Below, one piece after another: positions 1-7,602 of a stretch of 21,223 nucleotides of DNA (position 1 is the first letter of the stretch; the number at the start of each line of letters is the position of its first letter). The position numbers and the translations under genes were made by a program. The notes beneath the pieces were generated by a model. That model saw nothing but the letters and a program-made list of their open reading frames with translations. It searched no databases and was not told where the DNA came from. Origin of the DNA: UCB3 sp964415605 (lineage in GTDB: Bacteria > Chloroflexota > Anaerolineae > Epilineales > Epilineaceae); NCBI GenBank assembly GCA_964415605.1, contig CAYQBA010000073.1:1-21223 (forward strand), read 5' to 3'.

Positions 1-243
1 CGGCCGCACGAGATCGCGCGCCGCGCCCACGCGTTCGCGGCGGCCGTCCGCGTCCAGCCCGGCGTACCCCGCCAGGGCGTCGGCGACGGCGTCGGCCGTG
101 TCGGGCGGGAGGCCGACGTCCGCCGCCAGGGCGCGCCAGTGGGTCACGAAGGCCTCGAGCCCGCCGTACACGGCGCGGTCGGCGAACCCCTGGTGGGCCT
201 CGAGGTCGAGGATCTTGAGCAGCTGATCGACGGGCGATGACAT
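1..243 (-). CDS. recG: ATP-dependent DNA helicase RecG, N-terminal fragment (probable)
   Basis: The minus strand reads 81 codons from an ATG at 243-241 without a stop to the window edge, so the gene is cut off. The peptide begins MSSPVDQLLKILDLEAHQGF and continues with DRAVYGGLEAFVTHW, then an Ala/Asp-rich helical stretch. A short N-terminal helix with a K-I-L-x-L-E-x-x-x-G-(F/Y)-x-D-x-A-V-x-G-G-L-x-x-F pattern is what I recall in front of the wedge domain of RecG proteins from Chloroflexota. RecG remodels stalled replication forks and Holliday junctions. None of the helicase motifs is inside the window, so the assignment rests on this N-terminal pattern alone. There is no convincing Shine-Dalgarno sequence before the ATG. 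The gene is divergent from the three exported-protein genes and probably functionally unrelated to them. Confidence 0.55.
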   Translation of the reverse strand, partial: MSSPVDQLLKILDLEAHQGFADRAVYGGLEAFVTHWRALAADVGLPPDTADAVADALAGYAGLDADGRRERVGAARDLVRP

Positions 244-282
244 GCGGGGACACGATAGCCACGCGCCGGGAGCGAGTCAACC

Positions 283-308
283 CCGGCGGGTCGTGCCGGC
301 GGGTCGTG
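283..308. repeat. Perfect 13-bp tandem duplication upstream of recG-like gene
   Basis: CCGGCGGGTCGTG occurs twice head to tail (283-295 and 296-308), followed by the first four bases of a possible third copy. It lies about 40-65 bases upstream of the recG-like start codon. It could be a replication-slippage duplication or a direct-repeat operator; the sequence alone does not decide. Confidence 0.8.
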
Positions 309-334
309 CCGGTGGCGGCCTGGCCCGTCGACCA

Positions 335-340
335 ATTCTA
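335..340 (-). promoter_or_regulatory. Possible -10 element for the recG-like gene
   Basis: Read on the minus strand this hexamer is TAGAAT, one mismatch from the sigma-70 consensus TATAAT, inside the AT-rich island and about 90 bases upstream of the recG-like ATG. No matching -35 hexamer is found at 16-18 bases spacing, so this is only a candidate. Confidence 0.2.
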
Positions 341-578
341 CCCCGATCGTATCTCAGACGCCGTTTTTCCGTTACTTATGTGAGGGGCACTCACCGTGGC
401 TTAATGTGTCCCGTTTGGCGGCTGCACGCCGCGCGGGGGCGCGGTGATGTCGGGCCATTTGTCATTTGGAGATCGGGGAGCGGCCATTGGTCCGTTGCAC
501 GCGGGGGAGCCCGCCCGGCGGCGCCGGGCCGTCCCGACCAGTGGCGTGCCGGCCGTGGCACGCCGTGCGCAAAGCGGC

Positions 579-587
579 AAGGGGGAG
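579..587 (+). promoter_or_regulatory. Ribosome binding site deciding the start of gene 1
   Basis: AAGGGGGAG lies 4 bases before the GTG at 592 and 10 bases before an in-frame TTG at 598. This purine block favours a start here over the in-frame TTG at 466, which would add 42 residues of signal-free, Arg/Pro-rich sequence before the signal peptide. Confidence 0.65.
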
Positions 588-591
588 CCAG

Positions 592-3500
592 GTGCGATTG
601 CGTTCCATGACGGCGCTGGGGATCGCGGCCGCGTGCGTCGTCGTGGTGTTGGCCGCGCTGCGCGAGCCGGCGCGGCCGGGCGACACATCCCGTCCCTCGT
701 CTCGCTCGGGAGCACCCGCGCGCGCCGCCGCCGGCTTCGATGCCCGCGGCGCGCTCGACGCGCTGCGTCCCGGGGTGGTCGCGGCCGCCCCCGGCGATGC
801 GTTGAACGCCCCCGACGCCCTGCCCATCACGGGTGTCACGTTCCTCGTCAACACGACCGACGACGCCGACGACATGACATGTGACGCCGTGCATTGCAGC
901 CTGCGCGAAGCCCTCAACGCCGCCAACGCCACGCCCGCCACCCGCGACCACGTGACCTTCGACATCACCGCCTCGCTGACCGTCCCGTACGGCGGCGCGA
1001 CGCCGCGGCATATCATCACGCCGACGTCCGCGCTGCCGCTGATCACGGGTCCGGTGTTCATCGACGGCTTCACCGAGCCCGACTACGCTGGCGCCGCCGT
1101 GATCGCGCTCAACGGCGACGGCCTGGCCGCCGACGGCCTGCACTTCTCGGCGCCGGAAGGCAGCGTGGTCCAGGGCCTCATGGTCTACGGCTTCGACGGC
1201 GACGGCTTGGTTTTCGACACCGGCGGCGGCAGCTTCGTCCTCCAGAACACCATCGGCACCGACGTCGACGGAGCAGGCTCCCTGGCCAACACCGGCGACG
1301 GCATTCGCATCCTGGGGGTGATGAGCAACACCCTGGGCGGCAACACGCTGGCCGGCAACCTCGGCGCCGGGGTGCTGATCAGCGGCACCGGCGCGAGCGG
1401 GAACCTGTTGCAGAGCAACTTCGTCGGGGCCGCCTACGCGAACGGGGCGCGCCCCGGCAACGGGGGCGACGGCGTCATGCTCGTCGACGCGCCGGGCAAC
1501 ACGCTCGAAGCCAACTTCATCGGAGGCAACGGGGGCAGCGGGGTCGCGATCAGCGGCACGTTGGCCGTGAGCAACGTGGTCAGGTCCAACATCGTCGGCA
1601 GCACGGTGCCGGTTGGATTGGACGGATCGTTCGGCGCCGACCTGCCGAACGGGGCCGACGGGCTGCGGCTGACGAATGCCGGCGCCAACCGGATCCTCGG
1701 CAACACGATCGCGCGCAGCGGTGGGCACGGCATCGTCATCACCGGCGCGCTGGCGGTCGGCAACGCCGTGTACGGCAACCGGATCGGGGCGGACGATACG
1801 ACGTGGCCGGGCGGCGATCTCGGCAACGGCGGCGACGGCGTCCGGATCGAGGGCGGGGCTTCCGAGACCTGCGTCGGGGGCAGGGCCGGCTACGCCCGCT
1901 GTCCGGGCGATCCCTCGCTGCCCACCAGCGGCAACACCATCGCGTTCAACGGCGGCGACGGCGTCGCGGTCGCCGCCGGCACCGGCAACACGGTCCGCTT
2001 CAACGCCATCTACACCAATGCGGGCCAGGCCATCGATCTCGATGCCGACGGCCCGACGGCCAACGACGCCGGCGACCCCGATGCCGGCGCGAACAACCTC
2101 CAGAACTTCCCGGAGATCACGCGGCTGTCGGTCAACTGCACGCTCACCGGCACCACCGAGCTGGTGATCGAGCTGGATGCTCCGGCGGGCCTCTACGACG
2201 TCGATATCTTCGTCAACGCCATCGGCACGTTCGCCTACGCCGACGGCCCAGAGGCCCAGAAGCGGATCCAGTCGGCGACCGTCCCGCCGGGCCCGTCGAC
2301 GATTCCGTTGCCGCCGGCCGACACCAACAACCTGTCGATCACGGCCACCGACGCCGCCGGCAACACGTCCGAGGTCGGGTTCCGCCTCGGGGCCCTGCTC
2401 GAGGTCAACGCCGACACCGACCCGCTCCTCGACAGCTACGAGTTCAAGGACAGCAACGACCTGGGCGGGCCGACGTTCGCGTTCGTCGACATCTCGGGCA
2501 CCGGCACCGATGTCGACGCCGGCGACGAGACGGTGACCGGCACGCTCCCGATCACGTTCACGTTCGAGCATTTCGCGGTGCCATACACCGATGTGTGGCT
2601 CTCGTCCAACGGCTGGCTCTCGTTCACGGATCCGACCGGCGACCCCGACCCGACCAACGACTGCCCGCTGCCCAGCGCCGCCGGCGTCGACGGCTTGATC
2701 GCCGCGGTCTGGGACGACCTCGACGCCAGCGTGGCGGGCGCAGCCGTGTTCTACCAGTCGTTCGCCGCCGGGACCTGCCCATACGGCACTTATCCCGGCG
2801 CGTGCTTCATCGCCCAGTGGAACGACGTCGTGCACAAAGGCACGTCGGACGACCTGACGTTCGAGATCATCCTCTTCGACGACCACACGTTCCTGATCCA
2901 GATCCTCGATGCCGGCGACGAGGCCGGGTCGGGCTCGACGACGGGCACCGAGAACGCCACGGCCATGGTGGCGGTGAACTACGGCTGCGACCGCGCGGCG
3001 GCCATCGCCGACAACCTGGCGATCCGGTTCACCCCGGCGCTGCTCGGCGACGCGGCCACCGGCGACGGCCTGTGCGAGATCATGGTCGGCGGCGGGGTGT
3101 GCACGCTGCGCGCCGCCATCGACGAATCCAACGCGCTGCCGGGCTTCGACAACGTCACCTTCGACATCTTCCCACCCGGCAAGCACACCATCGCCCCGAC
3201 ATCGACGCTGACCATCGTCGACCCCCTCAGCATCGACGGCGACACCCAACCGCCGCCCAACGGATCGCCTATCCACGCGGAGCCCCAGATCTACCTCGAC
3301 GGCGGGGGCGGCGTCGGCGACGCGCTCCGGGTCGAGTCGGGCAGCTCGACGATTCGCGAGCTCGGCATCGTCAGCTACAGCGGCCACGGCATCCGGGTCG
3401 TCGAACGGGGGTGCAACACCCTGGCCGACAACGTCATCGGCGCGATGCTCCCGGCCATGGGCGGCATGGGCCTGGGGGGCGATGGGATCCACATCCAGGG

Positions 3501-6500
3501 CGTGATCAGCAACACGCTCGTCGGCAACGTCATCGTCGACAACGCGGGCAACGGCGTCGCCATCCGCGGCGCCGCGGCGATGTTCAACGTGTTGCGCGAC
3601 AACCTCATCGGCATCGTCGGCGACTACACCACGCCGCCGCCGGACGCGCTGCCCCCGTCGCCGCCGGTGCCGCTGTCGTTCGTGGCGCTCGGCAACGCCG
3701 GGCACGGGGTCGTGATCGAGAACGGTTCCAGGAACAGCGTCGGGACGGTCGTCACCGCCACGACCGGCAGCAACGTCATCGCGGCGAGCGGCGGCCACGG
3801 CGTGCTGATCACCGGCACCCTGGCCACCGGCAACCGCGTCGTCGACAACCGGATCGGCGTCGACTACGACGGCGACGATCCCGTCGGCAACGCGCTGGAC
3901 GGTGTGCGCATCGAGGCCGTCGACGGCGCCACCGGCGACCCGGCCGTCACGGGCACCCTGGTCGAGGGCAACACGGTCGGCGACAACGGCGGCTACGGGG
4001 TGGCCGTGGTGGGCGCCACCGCCCGTGGCCACGTGATCTCCGGCAACACCATCGGCACCGACGAGGCCGGCACGGTGGGCATCACCAACACGCTCTCGGG
4101 CGTCCTCATCGATGCCGGCAGCCTGAACGAGGTCACCGGCAACCTGATCTCGAGCAACGGGCTGCCCCCCAGCGTCGGGCACGGCATCGAGGTCCGCGGC
4201 ACGGCCGCCATGTCCAACACGCTGGCCGGAAACACCATCGGCACCAACCGGGCCGGGACGGCGGCCCTGCCCAACGTGGGCAACGGCATCGACATCGCGG
4301 GGGCCTCCAAGACCGCGATCGACGGCAACCATGTCGCCGGCAACGGCGACCCGGTCTCGGGCGTCGGCGGCTACGGCGTGCGCATCGCGGGCGCCACGGC
4401 CACCGGCAACACGTTGCGCGGCAACTTCATCGGGGTCGACGTCGGCGCCAGCGCCGCCATCTCGAACACGCGCAGCGGGGTGCTCATCGACGGCGCGCCC
4501 GGCAACACCATCGGTGTGGCCAGCGGCAGCGTGACCGATGTCAACGTCATCTCCGGCAACGGCGTGCCCGCCCTCCCGGGCGACGGCCACGGCGTCGTCA
4601 TCCGCGGCGCGGCGGCCACCGGCAACGTCGTCCAGGGCAACGTCATCGGCCTGAACTACGAGGGCTTCGGGAGCGTGATCGACACGCCGATCCCCAACCA
4701 GCGCAGCGGCGTGTTCGTCGACGGTGCCCCCGGCAACACCATCGGCGGGGTCGGGAGCTTCACCGACAACACGATCGGCGGGAACGGCGAGCACGGCATC
4801 CACATCGCGGGGGCGGGCGCGACCGGCAACGCGATCCAGGGCAACACGATCGGCAGCGACCCGTCCGGCACCGCGACCGGCCTCGGCAACACCGGCAGCG
4901 GCATCCTGATCGACGGCGGCGCGTCCGGCACGTGCGTCGGGGCCGAGCCGGGGTTCACGCCGTGCCCCGCTCCCCCGGGCGAGTCGGGCTTCAACCGGAT
5001 CGTGCTGAACGGCGCCGCCGGCATCACGGTCACGACCGGCACCGGGAACGCGATGATCGGCAACGAGATCGCCGACAACGCGGCCCTCGGCATCGATCTC
5101 GGCGGCGACGGCGTGACGGCCAACGACGGCGCGGGCGACGGCGACGGCGGGGCCAACAACCTCCAGAACTTCCCGGTGCTCACGAGCGCGCAGAGCCTCG
5201 GTGCTCCGTTCGACCCACAGACGATGATCGCCGGCACGCTGCCGAGCAGCGGGGGGCCCTTCCGGCTGGACTTCTACCGCAACACGGCGTGCGACCCGAG
5301 CAACTTCGGCGAGGGGGCGGTGTTCATCGGCGCCGAGAGCGGGGTGGCGCCGGGCGCGTTCATGGTCACGTTGAACCTTCAGGTTCCCGTCGGGGAGTTC
5401 ATCACCGTCACGGCGACCGACCCGGGCGGCAACACGTCCGAGCTCTCGGCGTGCGTCGAGGTCGAGGAGAAGCCGACGCCGACGCCGACCCAGACGCCGA
5501 CCGAGACGCCGACGCCGACGGCGACCAACACCCACACGCCTCAACCGACGCTGACGCCATCGAACACCCCGACGCCGTACCCGCCGGACCCGACGGTCAT
5601 CCTGGCCCCCGTCGCCGACGCGCGCGTCCAGAACAGCAACCCGACCTCCAACTACGGCACGTCCACCCAGCTGCGGGTGCGCGGTGGAACGACGACGTAC
5701 AACACTTACCTGCGGTTCGAGGTCGTCGACGTCCTCGGCCCGATCTACCGCGCCCGGCTGCGGGTGTTCGCCTACGACGGGTCGAACCTCGGCGGGGCGG
5801 TGTACACCACGGCCACCGACTGGGGTGAGACGACGATCACGTGGAACAACGCGCCGGTGATCTCGGGCTCGCCGCTCGATACCCGCGGCGCGGTGGCCGA
5901 CAACACATGGGTGGAGTACGACGTCACCGAAGCGATCACCGGCAACGGCCCGATCGGCTTCGGCATCAAGACCACGTCGACCAACTCGCTCTACTTCAAC
6001 GCCCGCGAGGCCTCGTCGAACCGGCCCGAGCTGGTCATCGACTACCTCGGCCCGTCGGCGACGCCGTCGGCGACCGGCACCGGGCCGACCGCCACGGGCC
6101 AGCCGACGGCCGGCGCGAGCGCGACGGCCACGCGGACGCCGACCGCGGCCGCGACCGCCACGCCCGGCGCGACGCCCACGCGGACCGCGACCGCGGCTCC
6201 GACGACCGCCGCCACCGCGACCCGGACCGCGACGCCGATCTCGACCACGGCCGCCTCGCCCACCGCAACCCGGACCCCGACCGCGGGGGCCACGGCGACG
6301 CCGGCCAGCGTCATCGTGCTCACCCCGGCGCACGACGCGCGGGTCAAGAGCGACAGCCCCAACGCCAACTACGGCGGTGACACGGTCCTGCGCCTGCGAG
6401 CGGGCACGCCCGCCTACACGACGTACCTCAAGTTCACGGTCGCCGGCGTGCAGGGCACGGTCCAGCGCGCCACGCTCCGGCTCTACGCGACGGACGGTGG

Positions 6501-7602
6501 GGACGACGGCGGGTCGGCGTTTGTGGTGTCCAACGCCTACGCCGGCACGTCGAACCCGTGGCTCGAGAGCGGGCTGACGTGGAACAACGCCCCCGCCATC
6601 GGCGGCTCGCCGCTCGCGACCGTCGGGACGATCGGCAACAACCAATGGGCGGCGTGGGACGTGACGGCGGCCGTGACCGGCGATGGCACGTTCAGCTTCG
6701 GGCTGAACACCGGCTCGACCAACAGCGTGTACTTCAACAGCAAGGAAGCGTCGGCCAACCGCCCCGAGCTCGTGATCGAGCTGGCTTCGGGCACCGCGGA
6801 CGCGACCGCCACGACGGCGGCGTCGGCCACGGCGGTGCCGACGCAAACCGCCGTGGCCACCGCGACGCGAACGCCGACGGGCGCGCCGACGACGGCGCCG
6901 ACGGCCACGCGAACCGCCACGCCGCCGGCCACCCAGGCCGCGACGGCGACGGCCGGCGCCACACAACCGGCGACGGCCACGGCGACCCGCACGCCGACGG
7001 CAGGCGCGACGCCGACCGCCGCCCCGATCGTGCTCGCCCCGGTGCACGACGGACGCGTCAAGAGCGACAGCCCGACGACGAGCTATGGCACGTCGGACTA
7101 CCTGCGGCTGCGGTCGACCGGCCCGACCTACGACAGCTACCTCAAGTTCGACGTGACGGGCGTCGCCGGCCAGGTGCAGCAGGCCACCCTCCGGCTATGG
7201 GCGTACGACGGCGCCGATGCCGGCGGGGCGGCCTACGCGGTCTCCAACAACTACCGGTCGACGTCGACGCCATGGGTCGAGACCGGGTTGACCTGGGACA
7301 ACGCGCCCGCGATCTCGGGCTCGCCGCTCGACACCGTCGGCGCCGTGGCCAACAACGCCTGGGCCGAGTACGACGTGACGGCGGCGGTCGCCGGCAACGG
7401 CACCGTCAGCTTCGGCTTGCGCACGACGTCGACGAACAGCCTGTACTTCAACGCGCGTGAAGCGGCCACCAACCGCCCGCAGCTCGTCATCCTCGTCGGC
7501 GGCGGCGCGCCGCCCGATCGGGAGCGCGCGGGGGACTGGCGCTCTGGCGCATGGCCCGGCCGCGTGCCGGGGCGGCCGCGCGTGCCCGGGAGGTCGGAGT
7601 GA
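592..7602 (+). CDS. Secreted double beta-helix protein with nidogen-like domain and three DNRLRE/CBM96-like domains
   Basis: With the GTG start the product has 2336 residues. Order: signal peptide (hydrophobic core about residues 7-23); CSLREALNAAN motif (102-112); first right-handed parallel beta-helix (about 147-500) with repeated G-N-x-I-G-T coils; Ig-like cap starting at NNLQNFPEIT (about 501-603); nidogen-like beta-sandwich (about 604-818); second CSLREAL-type motif CTLRAAIDESN (837-847); second, longer beta-helix (about 897-1516); second Ig-like cap with LDFYRNTACDPSNFGEG (about 1521-1623); a TPTPTQTPTETPTP linker; three DNRLRE/CBM96-like domains (about 1669-1819, 1906-2064, 2146-2302) separated by Ala/Thr linkers. 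Family knowledge: such helices and DNRLRE domains bind or process polysaccharide outside the cell. No catalytic Asp/Glu set is obvious, so I infer binding or adhesion. No LPXTG or PEP-CTERM sorting signal is seen; the tail is Arg/Pro/Gly-rich. The stop overlaps gene 2. Confidence 0.9.
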   Translation: MRLRSMTALGIAAACVVVVLAALREPARPGDTSRPSSRSGAPARAAAGFDARGALDALRPGVVAAAPGDALNAPDALPITGVTFLVNTTDDADDMTCDAVHCSLREALNAANATPATRDHVTFDITASLTVPYGGATPRHIITPTSALPLITGPVFIDGFTEPDYAGAAVIALNGDGLAADGLHFSAPEGSVVQGLMVYGFDGDGLVFDTGGGSFVLQNTIGTDVDGAGSLANTGDGIRILGVMSNTLGGNTLAGNLGAGVLISGTGASGNLLQSNFVGAAYANGARPGNGGDGVMLVDAPGNTLEANFIGGNGGSGVAISGTLAVSNVVRSNIVGSTVPVGLDGSFGADLPNGADGLRLTNAGANRILGNTIARSGGHGIVITGALAVGNAVYGNRIGADDTTWPGGDLGNGGDGVRIEGGASETCVGGRAGYARCPGDPSLPTSGNTIAFNGGDGVAVAAGTGNTVRFNAIYTNAGQAIDLDADGPTANDAGDPDAGANNLQNFPEITRLSVNCTLTGTTELVIELDAPAGLYDVDIFVNAIGTFAYADGPEAQKRIQSATVPPGPSTIPLPPADTNNLSITATDAAGNTSEVGFRLGALLEVNADTDPLLDSYEFKDSNDLGGPTFAFVDISGTGTDVDAGDETVTGTLPITFTFEHFAVPYTDVWLSSNGWLSFTDPTGDPDPTNDCPLPSAAGVDGLIAAVWDDLDASVAGAAVFYQSFAAGTCPYGTYPGACFIAQWNDVVHKGTSDDLTFEIILFDDHTFLIQILDAGDEAGSGSTTGTENATAMVAVNYGCDRAAAIADNLAIRFTPALLGDAATGDGLCEIMVGGGVCTLRAAIDESNALPGFDNVTFDIFPPGKHTIAPTSTLTIVDPLSIDGDTQPPPNGSPIHAEPQIYLDGGGGVGDALRVESGSSTIRELGIVSYSGHGIRVVERGCNTLADNVIGAMLPAMGGMGLGGDGIHIQGVISNTLVGNVIVDNAGNGVAIRGAAAMFNVLRDNLIGIVGDYTTPPPDALPPSPPVPLSFVALGNAGHGVVIENGSRNSVGTVVTATTGSNVIAASGGHGVLITGTLATGNRVVDNRIGVDYDGDDPVGNALDGVRIEAVDGATGDPAVTGTLVEGNTVGDNGGYGVAVVGATARGHVISGNTIGTDEAGTVGITNTLSGVLIDAGSLNEVTGNLISSNGLPPSVGHGIEVRGTAAMSNTLAGNTIGTNRAGTAALPNVGNGIDIAGASKTAIDGNHVAGNGDPVSGVGGYGVRIAGATATGNTLRGNFIGVDVGASAAISNTRSGVLIDGAPGNTIGVASGSVTDVNVISGNGVPALPGDGHGVVIRGAAATGNVVQGNVIGLNYEGFGSVIDTPIPNQRSGVFVDGAPGNTIGGVGSFTDNTIGGNGEHGIHIAGAGATGNAIQGNTIGSDPSGTATGLGNTGSGILIDGGASGTCVGAEPGFTPCPAPPGESGFNRIVLNGAAGITVTTGTGNAMIGNEIADNAALGIDLGGDGVTANDGAGDGDGGANNLQNFPVLTSAQSLGAPFDPQTMIAGTLPSSGGPFRLDFYRNTACDPSNFGEGAVFIGAESGVAPGAFMVTLNLQVPVGEFITVTATDPGGNTSELSACVEVEEKPTPTPTQTPTETPTPTATNTHTPQPTLTPSNTPTPYPPDPTVILAPVADARVQNSNPTSNYGTSTQLRVRGGTTTYNTYLRFEVVDVLGPIYRARLRVFAYDGSNLGGAVYTTATDWGETTITWNNAPVISGSPLDTRGAVADNTWVEYDVTEAITGNGPIGFGIKTTSTNSLYFNAREASSNRPELVIDYLGPSATPSATGTGPTATGQPTAGASATATRTPTAAATATPGATPTRTATAAPTTAATATRTATPISTTAASPTATRTPTAGATATPASVIVLTPAHDARVKSDSPNANYGGDTVLRLRAGTPAYTTYLKFTVAGVQGTVQRATLRLYATDGGDDGGSAFVVSNAYAGTSNPWLESGLTWNNAPAIGGSPLATVGTIGNNQWAAWDVTAAVTGDGTFSFGLNTGSTNSVYFNSKEASANRPELVIELASGTADATATTAASATAVPTQTAVATATRTPTGAPTTAPTATRTATPPATQAATATAGATQPATATATRTPTAGATPTAAPIVLAPVHDGRVKSDSPTTSYGTSDYLRLRSTGPTYDSYLKFDVTGVAGQVQQATLRLWAYDGADAGGAAYAVSNNYRSTSTPWVETGLTWDNAPAISGSPLDTVGAVANNAWAEYDVTAAVAGNGTVSFGLRTTSTNSLYFNAREAATNRPQLVILVGGGAPPDRERAGDWRSGAWPGRVPGRPRVPGRSE
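2401..3045 (+). other. Nidogen-like beta-sandwich domain inside gene 1
   Basis: Residues about 604-818 of gene 1 interrupt the two beta-helix halves. Landmarks are VWLSSNGWLSF, then TNDCPLP, AAVWDDLD, FIAQWNDV and FEIILFDDHTFLIQIL. These match in order a segment of gene 3 (11618-12100). The fold name is inferred from the pattern: a hydrophobic strand, an S-N-G-(W/Y)-L-x-F turn, then A-x-W-D-D-L, then x-W-x-x-(V/A) and an F-(Q/E)-(V/I)-x-L-F strand. Confidence 0.65.
5464..5595 (+). repeat. Thr-Pro linker of gene 1 (first type)
   Basis: The encoded segment is almost pure T-P dipeptides (TPTPTQTPTETPTPTATNT) and joins the second Ig-like cap to the first DNRLRE domain. At DNA level it is a degenerate ACGCCG hexamer tract, liable to slippage. 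Such linkers are usually extended and may be O-glycosylated. Confidence 0.85.
5596..6048 (+). other. DNRLRE/CBM96-like domain 1 of gene 1
   Basis: Starts VILAPVADARVQNSNP, followed by SNYGTSTQLRVRGG, TYLRFEV, TTITWNNAPVISGSPLDT, WVEYDVTEAITGNG, SLYFNAREASSNRPELVI. The A-x-x-x-x-x-(N/S)-x-P-x-x-N-Y-G opening and the ITWNNAP and S-R/N-R-P-E-L-V-I closing motifs are typical of DNRLRE/CBM96-type beta-sandwiches. Of the three copies, this one alone has the shorter TDWGETTITW segment. Confidence 0.8.
6052..6306 (+). repeat. Ala/Thr/Pro linker of gene 1 (second type, copy 1)
   Basis: About 85 residues of A/T/P such as ATATRTPTAAATATPGATP. Its last part, TATRTPTAGATATP, recurs at the end of the next linker (6787-7026), directly before the next DNRLRE domain. 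Confidence 0.85.
6307..6786 (+). other. DNRLRE/CBM96-like domain 2 of gene 1
   Basis: Starts VIVLTPAHDARVKSDSP and NANYGGDTVLRLRAGT, with an extended loop SNAYAGTSNPWLESGLTW, then APAIGGSPLATVG, WAAWDVTAAVTGDG and ANRPELVIEL. The DARVKSDSP opening and the longer loop are shared with copy 3, not copy 1. Confidence 0.8.
6787..7026 (+). repeat. Ala/Thr/Pro linker of gene 1 (second type, copy 2)
   Basis: About 80 residues of A/T/P, including TATRTPTGAPTTAPTATRTA and ending TATRTPTAGATPTAAP. Composition and end sequence match the preceding linker, which points to duplication of a linker-plus-domain unit. Confidence 0.85.
7027..7503 (+). other. DNRLRE/CBM96-like domain 3 of gene 1 (mosaic copy)
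   Basis: The first part (DGRVKSDSP, YLKFDVTGVAG, SNNYRSTSTPWVETGLTW) follows domain 2. From APAISGSPLDT onward (WAEYDVTAAVAGNG, TTSTNSLYFNAREAATNRPQ) it follows domain 1. After LVIL the protein ends with about 34 residues rich in Gly, Pro and Arg that match no domain I know. Confidence 0.75.
7588..7593 (+). promoter_or_regulatory. Ribosome binding site of gene 2
   Basis: GGGAGG sits inside the last codons of gene 1, 8 bases before the ATG at 7602. It supports that start over an in-frame ATG at 7551 and over the second ATG at 7605. Confidence 0.6.

Larger units (their letters stand above)
244..591. other. Divergent intergenic region between recG-like gene and gene 1
   Basis: This 348-base stretch separates two divergently oriented genes, so it should contain promoters for both. 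It holds a perfect 13-bp tandem duplication (283-308), an island of much lower GC at about 330-410 that includes runs such as GTTTTTCC and TTACTTATG, and a GC-only hairpin possibility at 427-446. No plus-strand -35/-10 pair of good quality is visible. The segment 412-591 looks like a leader for gene 1 and ends in its ribosome binding site. I see no additional small gene that I can support. Confidence 0.6.

Noticed and set aside
427..446. GC hairpin (CGCCGCGC, GGGG loop, GCGCGGTG) as a terminator or leader element
   Set aside because: There is no T-tract and such stems are expected by chance at this GC content.
466..591. Upstream TTG start for gene 1
   Set aside because: It lacks a suitable Shine-Dalgarno sequence and would bury the signal peptide behind 42 Arg/Pro-rich residues. 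The GTG at 592 has a strong purine block.
604..660. Lipoprotein signal at the cysteine in the gene 1 signal peptide
   Set aside because: The residues before it (G-I-A-A-A-C) lack the Leu/Val at -3 of a lipobox, and the cysteine lies in the middle of the hydrophobic core instead of at its end.
894..5828. A second plus-strand open frame of over 1600 codons inside gene 1
   Set aside because: It is a +1-type shadow of the beta-helix frame, made of Arg/His/Gln runs without structure, and has no ribosome binding site.
391..7047. A minus-strand open frame of more than 2200 codons opposite gene 1
   Set aside because: Its product is Arg/Gly/Val/Asp low-complexity with no domain, signal or ribosome binding site. 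It is open because the third-position GC bias of gene 1 removes stops from that antisense frame.
7551..7601. Upstream ATG start for gene 2
   Set aside because: It would overlap gene 1 by 52 bases and extend the N-terminus by 17 residues with no ribosome binding site; the ATG at 7602 has GGGAGG at good spacing.
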